NCBI RefSeq assembly: GCF_010389155.1
Contig: NC_057769.1
Coordinates: forward strand, 20,646,735 to 20,710,734
Origin: Erigeron canadensis
Taxonomy: Eukaryota; Streptophyta; Magnoliopsida; Asterales; Asteraceae
Direction of reading: 5' to 3'
Length of the DNA stretch: 64,000 nucleotides
In this document: positions 22,929 through 33,569 of the stretch, piece after piece
Layout: every line of letters starts with the position of its first letter
Numbering within the stretch: the stretch's first letter is position 1
Position numbers and translations under genes: made by a program
Notes under the pieces: generated by a model
The model's input: only the letters and a program-made list of their open reading frames with translations
The model's database searches: none
What the model was told of the DNA's origin: nothing

Positions 22929-25394
22929 TGATGTTGATGATGGTTCCCATCCGGTCACGTGGGATGGAATCATTTTACTGATTGATATTTGATGATTTTG
23001 GTATGTGGATGACTGTACTTTATATATTATTCTTATTTCTATTGGTATCCACCCTACGGGGTGATGAGACATTTGCATTTGTATTGTCATTTTCTTTTGT
23101 TTTCTTAGGTTTATTTTCTGCAAATGAAACAGGTTTTTATGTTGATGGCTATAACGCAACACAAGTGTGGGGGGAACCCCTTGGATTCTCTTCTCATCTC
23201 TATTCCATGGCATCAATGTGTTGATTGTGTGCGTATGCTGGCAGTAAGTTTAGCGCTTTATTGTTGATTGTATGTTTGATGCACACACAACTCTCGCACC
23301 TTCCGTTTTGGTACAAGTTGTTTCTCCCACCAACCAAAGTGCTCTTCTTATTTCGGAAGCGCCATTTGTGACACGGGGTCGACTAACTTGTTTCAAAACG
23401 GAATGTGTCCTTATTCTGGTATGTGCTCTTATTTTTCTATGTTTCTTACCCCTATTTACCTTTGTTTGACCGATTATGGGCATTGAGGGCATTGTCCATC
23501 TTAAGTGTGTGTGTGGGGGGGGGGGGGGGGTTGGCAAATAGGTTTAAGCTACCGGGTTTATCGCTTTTGTTGTTTTGCCATTGAGATTTCTACCGGTTTT
23601 GTTGATGTGTCCCTCTCGTAGGCCTTTGGATTCTATCTAAGGGTAGGAGTCTCCATTTCGAGCTCTTCACTGTGATGTGCATGTTTAAAACTGGTGCTTT
23701 CAATTTGGCGGGATGATAGAAGTTGATATGATTTTTAGACTTGAGTTGAACTTATCCTTGTGGTAAATTGCTTTTGTCACTTAAATTTTAATTTAATAAA
23801 CAATTTTACTACAAAATTTTTCCTTGACAAAATTTTTAATTGGCGAAGTGTCATCTTACTCATATATATCTAAAACACTCAATTGTGAGATTTCATCATT
23901 TCATATATAGTTGTGTCAGGTGACGGTTTTGGTTTGATTGCCTCGTAAATACGTCCCTCTCTTAGGCTCTTGGATTTATTCGGGAGTAAGGGTCTCTGTT
24001 TTGATACCCTGCACTAGGATGTGCGTGTTTGAGGTATTTCTAAGCCACTTCCGAGTTCTTCTCTCGATTAGAGTATACCAGTGATGTGTTGATTCTAGAA
24101 CTTGGCCTGGTGATCGTAACGAGTACATCGGATGACGAATTGGCATTTAAGTTTGACCATACTTTTTCTTTTTTTCTTTTCACTTTTCTTTTGTATATCC
24201 ATACCTTTACTATACAAAACCTTATACATATACTTATTCATACACACATTTTTCCTTTCTTTGTATACCTTAGTTCAATTATACATTTATACATCCCTTT
24301 TAACTTTACCTTTACCTTTGTATAAGTCCACTCATATATGTAAACTTCAACTAGTTATACTTTACTATACCGATAGTCTAATCTGGGGGGCCATTGATTG
24401 TCATTGGTTTGTTTGGATGGTTTGGGAGAGCTTCAGTGGATTAATTAGGGGAATATTCTTGTCTATGAGAATACGTCAATGAGTTAAGTTATTGAGGATT
24501 GTCTTGGATTGTTCAAACAAAGAAAGTGAAGAGTTATAGACTTGTTTATCATTGTAAGAGGGTATCTACTAGTAGAGTAAAAGTGGTTCAAAAAGAATAA
24601 AATTTTTGAAAAATAGAAAAATTTAAAAAAAAAAATAAAAGAAAAAGAACTTGGGCTACTAGTGGGTATTCCTCATTTTTAAATATCTAGAAAGTTTGTT
24701 GTAACATTATTTGGAAGACTTGGTTGATTGTAAGTTGTTTGAAGTTGATACGCCACAATGGTGTCGGGTTTGCTTGGTACTTTGGAGGTATGTTCGCGGG
24801 ATGACATCTTATGGGTTGGATGTTTGTTGGCAATCAATGGTATGGGTTTGATTAGACTATTTTGTACATTTCTCATATATATACTATATACTTGTGATTA
24901 TCACCTTTCACTTACTACCCATATTTCCCATACTTCCTTGTAAATATCCATATATACATAGCCTTAGTTTAACTATACAACCGACCTTATGCTTATTTTG
25001 ACGATGTACTTTGTGCTTGCGCCGTGTTGGTGGAGCGTCGATCCTAGTTCAAGCCTATGGTAAAAGAGTATACATCACGACTGAGCTATGAGTGATTCTT
25101 CATATATTCAACCCAGAAAGTAAGTTTGTTGGAGTAGAATGATATTGATAGGATCGTTTGTTTCATTTATGCTTAGTTGATTTATCGTGGATTGCGGATT
25201 GTTCAGGTATTGTCAAACATTTCGGGTTTTCATTTAAGATTAAAACTGCTTCACCCGCCTTTTGTCATTTGACATGCTTGGTGTTGCTTCTTTTTGATAA
25301 TCGTAACTTGTTTTAATATTTGTTTGTCAAGGATTACTTTTACTTAAATTCCTGATTTGCTTGAGGACAAGCAATCCTCAAGTGTGGGGGGATT
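22929..25394 (+). other. Non-coding 3' region of element D
   Basis: No supported CDS. Three copies of an aagtgtgggggg-type purine block occur at about 23163-23175, 23501-23530 (with a run of about 16 G) and 25379-25391. The last directly precedes the LTR and is the likely polypurine tract. The phrase ttgaggacaagcaatcctca before it is typical of Athila-type elements. Confidence 0.6.
25381..25394 (+). promoter_or_regulatory. Polypurine tract of element D
   Basis: agtgtggggggattt lies immediately upstream of the LTR start TGATGTGACC. Confidence 0.7.
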
Positions 25395-25648
25395 TGATGT
25401 GACCAATTTATACCCATCGCCCACATCATTATTGGCAATTTTATTATGTATTTTAAGTCGAATTTATGTACATTTGGCGCATTTATGTGTTTGTTAGTGT
25501 TTTCAGGCTCGAAACAGGTTACGCATTCATTTGGTACATTTTCGGAAGACTTACTGGCCTAGAAGTTGATTTGTATTACCGAGAGTTATTGCAAGTGGAA
25601 GAGATGCAAGTTTCAAGAATGAAAGAAGAAAATTGTATACATGCATGT

Positions 25649-25913
25649 GACTGCGCCGCAGTGGGATATACCTTGTCCACCGCGCCGTAGTCCAATCCCA
25701 CGGAAAGGTTGTGAACAAACCCCACTGCGCCGCAGTGGGGATGGCAAGAGAAAGACTGCACCGCAGTCGTAACAAGGGAAAAGGAAGCCAAGGAAAAGGA
25801 CTGCGCCGCAACGGAGGTTTCCATTGCCACTGTGCCGCAGTCACCCGGAAGTCAAAGTCAATTCCTCTCACCGCACCGTAGTGAGGGAAGGCACATCCCA
25901 CTGCGCCGCAGTG
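25649..25913. repeat. Cluster of CACTGCGCCGCAGTG palindromes in the LTR of D
   Basis: Perfect 15-bp copies (7-bp arms, one central base) at 25723-25737 and 25899-25913, a near copy at 25651-25665, and degenerate copies near 25680, 25757, 25801, 25831 and 25870. The same palindrome, read on the other strand as CACTGCGGCGCAGTG, is in the LTRs of unrelated element B. Confidence 0.9.
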
Positions 25914-26603
25914 GGAGCACGGGATCTAAAGTCCTGGGACGTTTTTCTACATCAGAATTGGATGAGTATAAATAGAAAATCATGACCTAATTTCCAATTG
26001 ATCAAAAATCTTTCTATGAGCTGTTCTACAAGGGTTCTTCAATCTCCAAGAAAGTTTTTCTTAGGCGGATTCATTGAAGATTCACGAGCACCCATCTAGA
26101 TCGTATCTACTTTTATTGTCTTGCAATTTCAATTTCTCAAACAATTGGTACATCATGTTTCTCTTCTATTTTAATTATTATTTTGAATCGATCATGAGTG
26201 GCTAAAAGTTTAATCATCCACCTTGATGAAACTAAACGAATGATGTGATTGCTATTTTTTTAATTCAAAAGAGTTTATTTAATTATCGTGATTTCGTGAT
26301 CTTGATGATTTAATTCCTTTTATTAATTAATATGATATTGGTTGCATATAAATTCTTCGTTGGTGGTACCAGTTGAATGTATGTGTGATTTTAAAATGGT
26401 TACTTGTCTATGAGGAATTATCACTAGTTCATGGTATGATAGTGAATATCATTTTAAGAAAAGAGTAATTTTGTCAACGTGATTCATAGCGGTTGGTGGT
26501 ACCACGTTATTGTCACATAGGTGCAATTGATAATTCTATAGTCAATAAAACTAATTGTTGGAAAAGTTGTGTTAGCTTTGTTGGTCCCGGCTTGGGTAAT
26601 TTA

Positions 26604-26608
26604 ACTAG
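26604..26608. repeat. Target site duplication of element C (left copy)
   Basis: ACTAG directly before LTR 26609-27205, repeated at 56898-56902 after the other LTR. Confidence 0.88.
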
Positions 26609-27205
26609 TGATGATATACCCATACGGAGCTCTAGCTCCGTACCCGAAGCAGAAGCAGAGAACAAAGTCATCTTCGCACAGGTAAAGCCATAATGGAGCT
26701 CGGCCTCCGCTCAACATAATTACTCCGGAGCTCCAAAGGTAACAAATACCCAGCTCCGAGGAAATACGCAACAAATATCGGACAAAAGATCTTTTCCATG
26801 ATTAATCTATTAAACATATCTAAGCTCCGATATACTCGGATACAATTAAGGTAACAAGATTACCACAAATCTTGTCAAGAATGAAACAAGATATTCACAA
26901 AGGAGGGATAGATTTACTCTAATTCTCTTACCACAAATCGACCCTCTATATAAACAGAGACGGAAGCCTTACGGCAGATTCATGATTCGTACGCATAAAA
27001 CCCTAACTCACGGTTTATTCGACTTCTGAATAAACCCCAAACACATCCCACAAAACCCTAAATCGAACTCGAACGGCTTAGGATCAACCGATCACAGGAG
27101 TAAAGCGGTCTCTCCGACCCTCTCACCATAAGGGAATCACCAATAAACACCAACAACCCGACTCACACCTCCGGTTGAGCCATAGTGCGATTATTTGATC
27201 AAACA
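26609..27205 (+). repeat. 5' LTR of element C
   Basis: 597 bp, matches 56308-56897 with scattered differences. The end near 26945-27000 (tatataaacagagacgg) contains a likely TATA box. Confidence 0.88.
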
Positions 27206-27228
27206 AATTGGAGCCATCCGTGGGACCC
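27206..27228 (+). promoter_or_regulatory. Probable primer binding site of element C
   Basis: tggagccatccgtgggac starts four bases after the LTR end. It begins TGG as required for pairing with a tRNA CCA end. I do not assign the tRNA. Confidence 0.5.
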
Positions 27229-27277
27229 TTTGTCCTCCAAACCAAACCCCGACCACAACCACAATAATCACAACAGA

Positions 27278-28168
27278 ATGGCTGACGGAGAACACTCCCC
27301 GAGGACACCCAATTCGGGGACACCAAGGACACCACAGGTAAGACTGGATCCTCAAGATGGGTTCTCTTTTGACACACCTAGGCCAAGTCACCATTGCACT
27401 ACATCAGGTGGTTACGGTACAGGCTTGGGTGGAACATTGAATTTTCAAAACACCGCAGGAAGATCAGAATTTCAGAACCCGGATCAAGACAGGCCTGCAA
27501 GGGCGTTCCAAGAGAGACACCAGGACTGGTCTCCACCGTATGGCCATACGGTAGGACGTTCTGCCATGGAAGAACATGCGACAGATAGGACTGTAGTGCC
27601 TGAACGCACCCCTGAACGTTCCTCCCAAGAAGAGAGGGCACCGAAAGGACCTCCACCTGGACCGAGTGGATCCACTATTTCGTTGCGAGACTTAGGGTTA
27701 GGAAGTCCTACGCCACAAGGACGTAACCCATCCGGAGCTCCGGCATCCCCACAAGGCCGGAGCCCGAGAGGCTCCGCAACAAACCCTCCGCGAAATGGTG
27801 GATTCATGGCCACTCCCCTCCAAAGGCGTGACCCAGAACAGAGTAGGCCAGGCTTCGTACACATGACCCAATGGACGCAAGTCCCTCCAGTAGGAAACAT
27901 TGGAGCATCGACATCAGCAACGCATGAAATAAATGATGCATATGTACGAGAAAACTTTGACGTACTGAGCACAATTATGAATCGTTTGAGGACAGTCGGC
28001 CAAATCCGCGGTGTCACCAGGAATCTGGAGAACGAATATGACTCCGATTCAGTGGATGAGTACATCGAAGCAGAGCTTCCACCGAGGAGGGCCACCAGAG
28101 GAATAACTCTCCAACAAGAGCGAGAGCCTCAGGCAAACATAACCCCGCCCAGAAGAACAGAGGCATGA
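27278..28168 (+). pseudogene. Element C gag, N-terminal portion
   Basis: Open from the ATG of MADGEHSPRTPNSGTPRTPQ at 27278 to a TGA at 28166-28168. The translated sequence is low-complexity, rich in Pro, Arg, Gly and Ser, as in the disordered N-terminus of Tat-type Gag. Upstream codons in the same frame cross the primer site and are not a real start. The rest of Gag is in another frame from about 28440, so at least one frameshift separates the two. Confidence 0.65.
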
Positions 28169-28399
28169 GTAGAAGAAAGACCGGCCTCAACGATTCAAAT
28201 GGAAAGAGCAATCCGAGATTAACCCCGCGGACGCTCATGTACAGCCAACAGGGGCCCGGAGATTCATCCGGAGGCACGACATAACGAAGGCAGGCCGAGG
28301 GGAAACCAATTGGGGTTCCCCCGAGCCAGAAGGAACGTGATCCGACAGGATTATGACCCCTATGAGCAGGAAGATACGGAGCCAGTTGACCTTTCTCAC

Positions 28400-29034
28400 C
28401 TAGTCAACCGGGAGAGCCCGTTCTCCCTTGCCATACAAAGCCATCCCTTGCCGGCAAAAATGAAGTACCACAACACCTAGGGTACTATGACGGGAAGAGT
28501 GACCTGGATGATTTCCTTAAAAAGTTTATCGGAGCAGCCCTGATTCAGAGGTGGGATATGCCAACTACGTGCCACGCATTCTCGTACTCGTTAATTGATG
28601 ATGCACGGGAATGGATCGACGGGTTACCAAGAACCAACATAGACATCTTCGAAATACTGAAAAATAAATTCAAAGCACAGTTTAGTATGCAGAAGAAGCA
28701 TAAGAAGACCCACATAACCGTGCACAACATCAAGCAAAAAGAAAACGAAAAAACAAGAGATTTCATTGTGAGGTACACAAATGAGACACAACAACTACGG
28801 GGACTAGCAGATAGCCAAAGGATCTCGGGACTCATAAATGGGCTGCGTGCAGTAGAACTTATTGAACACCTGATTACCGATCTTCCCGAAACTTACGATG
28901 GGTTAACAAGTAAGGCGCACATCTGGTTGGATGCCAGGGAAACAACAAGTGGTGACTCCTCCATTGGCAGGAAAAGGAAGGAATACGGAGGAAACGGAAG
29001 GTATTCTCGCTACGGGCAAGAAGATAACCAATGA
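28400..29034 (+). pseudogene. Element C gag core domain
   Basis: The frame through 28558-29034 reads DAREWIDGLPRTNIDIFEIL..., KAQFSMQKKHKKTHITVHNIKQ and FIVRYTNETQQLRGL, a good match to the retrotransposon Gag core (PF03732 type) of Tat-lineage gypsy elements. A stop (TAG near 28480, after HNT) and a different frame from the N-terminal part mark it as broken. In an active element this domain assembles the virus-like particle. Confidence 0.8.
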
Positions 29035-29965
29035 GGTGGTAGAGAGAAAGATAGCGGAAAAGATATCTTATCTAACCTCACTAAAACCCCTAAGCAGATC
29101 CTCCTCACGGAGCGAGTTGCTTCAAGCTTCCCGATCCCGACGAAGCTCATCACAAAGAAGAAAAATATGGAAAAGTACTGTGAATACCATAGAGATCACG
29201 GACACGATACAAATAGCTGTAGAAATTTAAGATAGGTAATAGAAGAAGCTGTGGAGTCCGGGAAGCTGGACCACCTTGTTAAAGGAATCAGGCAAGCAAC
29301 CAAAATTAAAAGCGAACCAGACAAACCCGAAAAAACACCACCGGCACAGATCCTCACAATACGATCCGAAGTGCACAGAGACCCCCCGCCCGAGGAACTG
29401 TACCAGTTCTCCTCGATGAAGGATATCACCCCGTCAAGTGAACCAGTTGTGATCGAAGCCAACATTGGGGGGCTAATGATGAGGAACGTCCAGATAGACG
29501 ATGGTAGTGAATGCCATATCCTTTACGAAAAATACTTCTCGAAATTATCGAAAAGTGTTAGAGAAATTGCGCAAGGTAGACAGGCCACTGGTAGGATTCG
29601 CGGGAGAGCGGACATGGCCTATCGGAGAGCTCCGGACAGAAGTCACTATCGGAGAATACCCGAACTGGAAAACAGAAAAAATAGCGTTCCTACTCGTCAC
29701 AGCGAACTTTGGAAATAATGCAATCCTAGGAAGGGAATCAATACGGCGATTCGGGATCGTAGCATCAATGATCCACTCGCAGATAGAATTCCAGAGTGAG
29801 GTAGGGATAACAACATTGTCATCAAACCTACTGAAACGAAAGGTGCAAGGGAACAGGTGGAGCCCTTCTGAGAACGAAGGGAAGAGCTCCTTCGCTACTC
29901 ACAAGAAAGAAGATCCCCATGAGCACCATCGCTTAAGCAAAAGGGGTGTAAGCAGTGCAAAGTAG
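29035..29965 (+). pseudogene. Element C zinc-finger and protease remnant
   Basis: Near 29170-29222 the frame reads YCEYHRDHGHDTNSC, the CX2H..HX4C finger of Tat-type elements, followed by a stop. The aspartic protease core follows (VVIEANIGGLMMRNVQIDDGS..., about 29445-29520) with an unusual IDDGS where D(T/N)GS is normal. Two overlapping frames (29251-29718 and 29501-29965) show a frameshift inside the protease. It ends without running into RT sequence. Confidence 0.72.
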
Positions 29966-30559
29966 CCAAAAAGAACAAATTCATAGGCTTGAGGAGAAGA
30001 ACGGAGGCCCATGGAGACCTCTGTCAAAAAGTAAACTCCCTTAAAAGGCAAAAGGGATAAGCCCGAATTAGCTACCAGGATAAATCCCAAAGAAAGAAGC
30101 TAGCAGCTAGGAACCTTACTATGTAATGTACTCCAGCCAATTAGTTTTTCAAAAAAATAAAGCTTTCAACAAAAAATTTTTAAGATCCACCAAATAATAA
30201 CAAACGCGCGTAATGAAATAAAATTGAAAGACTTCGTGTAAATGTTTAAGGGGACGCTCATTAAGACATTCACGAAGCATAAAGAGCCTCCCAAAGTCCA
30301 AAGAGAACGGCCAAAAAACCACTTAAAGACGGACTCATTACGCATGCTGAAGTTGAGGGTAGATTAATATGATATTGCAGGTATCATAAATATATACGAA
30401 GGTCTCCCCCAACATAAAAGGAGGCCAAAGAGAACAATTGTCCAAAGGCACAAAGGCCATCAAAGAGTGTAATCGTTCAAATGGCACGCAGGCCACCAAG
30501 TAAAGACTGTCTAAAGGAACATTGTTCACATCATTACATAACAAAGACCAGGGGACAAC
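29966..30559. other. Element C non-coding stretch where RT/integrase is missing
   Basis: No RT, RNase H or integrase motif in any frame. The sequence holds small open frames only and leads into the 3' end of the antisense ORF. Confidence 0.65.
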
Positions 30560-30727
30560 CTGCAAAAGATCGAAAGGAGAAGCATCAGGATCAGCGACAA
30601 GCTTGCGAAGGTATTCAAAGTCAATATTGGCAAGATCATCAAGTGCTGAATCAAGGCGAGCAGCTGTGTCTTCGGGGATATTGTGGCCCTATAGATTGAT
30701 CTTTCCGTCTGCAGCTAGAGCACGCAT
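30560..30727 (-). pseudogene. Antisense ORF of element C, C-terminal segment (left of copia)
   Basis: In frame with 54144 across the copia insertion. It reads ...ADGKINL, a stop (TAG), then EDTAARLDSALDDLANIDF and YLRKLVADPDASPFDLLQ, followed by a possible splice donor (TGCAG|GTT). The acidic helical tail fits the antisense ORFs of Tat elements. Confidence 0.6.
30723..30727. repeat. Target site duplication of copia E (left copy)
   Basis: CGCAT, repeated at 54144-54148 on the other side of the element. Confidence 0.9.
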
Positions 30728-31411
30728 TGTAAGGTACCCTATTGTTGCGTGGATCGTAATAAGATGTGATTCGTTATGTCAAGAGTGCGGAATCCTCTTG
30801 AGATAACTAGATTGCTATTGCCTTCCGTCAATTAATGAGCAATTAATCAACCTAAGGAGATGCACAAGGCTTGAGGTTCGTGTTGGAGGTCACACGAAGG
30901 AACAATTAACCTTAATTCGTGTATATTCAAAACGATTCACTTAGCTTTAAAACGATTAACCTAATTCCGTAGATTAGGTCTTGTATTTATACTAATAGGT
31001 ATTGGGTTCGTGTGGGCTTCAGCCTTAATTACGTATTAGGCCCGTAATTAACAATAACCAATCTACCTCGTGCTGACGTCAGCACGAAGGTAATCCCATG
31101 TACTGATGACGTCAGCACGAGGGACGTGCCTTTGGTCCTTTGTTTTATTTCATTTAGCTCGTACATAACATTCAATCACCGTTTAAGTATTCTACGACAC
31201 TTATAAACCTTGATTTTATGTTCTTGTACCTGCAAAACAATATATAACACACAAACACAATACAAAACATAAACAAATATAATATTGAAGTTCAAACGTA
31301 AGCATTAAATATCTACACAAGTTCTTATTTAAATGATTACAAACATAGTTTCTAAAACATAAATGATAATCAAATCTATGTTGCGATTGTCACAACGAAT
31401 CTGCATCTACA
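30728..31411 (-). repeat. 3' LTR of copia E
   Basis: 684 bp. On the minus strand it starts TGTAGATGCAG and ends GGTACCTTACA. It contains TGACGTCA at 31074-31081 and 31107-31114, the first inside the 18-bp palindrome CGTGCTGACGTCAGCACG (31069-31086), and TATAAATA (complement of 30984-30991) about 83 bp downstream. Confidence 0.92.
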
Positions 31412-31422
31412 GACTCCCCCTT
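31412..31422 (-). promoter_or_regulatory. Polypurine tract of copia E
   Basis: The minus strand reads aagggggagtc directly before the 3' LTR start TGTAGATG. Confidence 0.85.
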
Positions 31423-31433
31423 GACGATTGCAA

Positions 31434-32593
31434 CTAGATTTCTTTAAAGTCTTGAACTTGAACTTCAAAGCTATCCATTAAACAAAAGTCTTGTGCTATT
31501 CGCATGAATTCTCTCTTGTAAGCAATGTGCGAGAATGTTGCAATAGCGCCTTTCTTCAACTCTCCAAAACTCCACTGCTGAGCAAGGTGTATCCAAAAGT
31601 CTTCTTTGATCACCTCTTGACAAGTTGACAACCTGCATTGGATCATACATGCGTAGCAACATTTGTTCCTGTGAATCATCAACAAACATCTGTGCTTCGC
31701 CTGACTTGATATCTATTTGCCAAAATGTCATTGTCGTCAGCATATCTTGATCCCATATGATAGCGGGAACCTTCTTAACACATTTAATCCTTCGCTGTTC
31801 AAAACGAAATGTGCCATTTGGATTCTTAATCTTCTTCAAAGGTGTTGGTTTAATCAACCTCTCTTCTGGCTTCAGACCTCTATCACTGAAATTTCTAGTT
31901 CTTTCATCTCTGAATCTATTCCAGTAAAAATCTGCAAGTCCATTGCTCTGAAGATTAACAAACCATCTTCTTCCCAAATCTAACATATCGGAATCACTAA
32001 GAGAGTGGAAATGTCTTTGACTCATTGACATAATGGCATCCTTCTTTTCTCTTGATAACAAATAACTCGATTCTTTGATCATAGAACCAACTTTGTATCA
32101 CTGAGAAATACTTAGGTGCATCCTTGTCTGAGACAAACTCCCAAAACATCGATGGCTTAAATGTATCACGTATTACCAAACCAGTATGTCCTCTATAACC
32201 TGGAATAAGTCTATTAATAATAAACTCAGGATCTTGCTGCACCAAAGGTATATTAAATCTTCCATGATCAACCTCTCGCGTAGCATCTATATTCCAGAAT
32301 AGATCAAATACATTATCATGTCCTTCATCTACTATGTTTGCATATACAGCAAACCTCAAACTTGCTGCATTCTTAGGTTCATCTGGACTGTCTCTGATTG
32401 GATTAAGATTGAGATGTTCTACTTCAGCTATTGGTTCAACTTGAATGACTTCATCTTCATTAAAGACGCGATCAAAGTCATAAGGTATATCAAGCAACCT
32501 TTTTCTATCAGCTTCTGAAGTAATGAACTCTCCTTCTTCCATATCTTCATCATTGATACTTTCTAAGTCTTCTTCAGCATCAAGATCGTCCAA
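31434..32593 (-). pseudogene. Copia E extra post-pol ORF, third part
   Basis: Three overlapping frames (32593-31997, 32082-31471, 31685-31434) give one product split by frameshifts. It starts with an acidic stretch (DDLDAEEDLESINDEDMEEG), then an uncharacterised domain with FNIPLVQQDPEF, FWEFVSDKDAPKYFSVIQ and WQIDIKSGEAQMF. I recognise no enzyme motif. It lies between RNase H and the 3' LTR, where Sireviruses carry env-like or other extra ORFs. The acceptor-like ttgaattttag at about 32616-32626 suggests it was an exon joined across the AT-rich gap 32630-32875. Confidence 0.55.
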
Positions 32594-32599
32594 TGCACC

Positions 32600-32875
32600 T
32601 ATCCTTTGAAGCTTATCTAAAATTCAAACAATTCACATATACAAAGATAAAGAACATAAATACATAAGTCAAGACATAATAAAATAGTATAAATACATAA
32701 AAGAAATTAAAATAAATAATACTATACTATAAATAAAATGCAACAATTACATTAATATTTATCTTATAATCTTTATCTATTTTAACTTACAATAATAATA
32801 TTATATCATAAATATAATGTAACAAATACATTCAAATTTATCTTATAATCATTACAAAAACAAAAATCATTAGCA
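32600..32875 (-). other. AT-rich gap, possible intron of the extra ORF
   Basis: Very AT-rich and without coding frames, between two parts of the extra ORF. A 3' splice-site-like end is visible on the minus strand, but no convincing donor next to 32876. Confidence 0.35.
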
Positions 32876-33534
32876 CTAAGGTTCATAATCAGAATCTGAA
32901 TCTGAATCTGACTCTGACTCTGAAGATGTATGAGTTAACCCTGACTGTTCTTTCATTTGATCCCTAAGTGATCCTGGATCATAATAATCATCATAATCCA
33001 TAATCTCTGCTCTAGCTCTCATATGAGCCTGTGGATCATATCCTAATCTCTTTTCTAGTCTATACACAATTAATGGGTGCAAATATGACTCTGTAGAGGC
33101 ATTGGTAGTAGAATCAGTCTTAGTTGACTCATTATCCTGAGTAGATTTTCCTTTGCTAAGATTTTCCTTTTTTATATGATTATGAGGATCATTCACTAGC
33201 TTTTCTCGAATATCCCTTTCTATTCTATCAGAATTAGAATCGGAGTTACCTGAATTGGAATCTTCCTCATCATCATTATTTGGATCATCAGGATCTGCAT
33301 CTGGAGCGGCCATCACAGCTTTGCCTTTATCTTGAGTCCTAGAAGTACTAGCACCAGATGTACCATCAATCTCTGACTCTCTTTGTCTTGGCGACTCCCC
33401 CTGAATATTTGCAGTCTCTGTATCCATAGCATCATTAGTAGCATCTTGACCTTGACTTCTATTCTCTGGCTCACCAACATCTGGTTGTCGTTGATTTGGA
33501 TTTTGAGCTCGATCTTGATCTTCATGATCATCAT
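32876..33534 (-). pseudogene. Copia E extra post-pol ORF, second part (acidic low complexity)
   Basis: 183 residues open from 33427, rich in Asp, Ser and Asn, with a C-terminal SESESDSDSDSDYEP run and a helical segment (HPLIVYRLEKRLGYDPQAHM). A second frame reaching 33534 overlaps its start, so a frameshift is likely. No known domain. Confidence 0.5.
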
Positions 33535-33569
33535 CTCTAGTCTTCTTTGCTAGCTCATCATCCTTAAAA

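Larger units (their letters stand above)
25395..26608 (+). repeat. Athila-like 3' LTR of element D, left portion
   Basis: Begins TGATGTGACCAATTTATACCC after a polypurine tract. A gtgttttcaggctcgaa block near 25500 is typical of Athila-type LTRs. The LTR is broken by element C at 26604-26608 (duplicated as ACTAG) and resumes at 56903. The combined LTR is about 1.63 kb. The matching 5' LTR and the gag-pol of D are not in the window. Confidence 0.7.

Noticed and set aside
27484..28095. 203-codon minus-strand frame opposite the element C gag as the antisense ORF
   Set aside because: It is a by-product of the GC-rich gag N-terminus. The antisense ORF with a domain I recognise is at 54144-55919.
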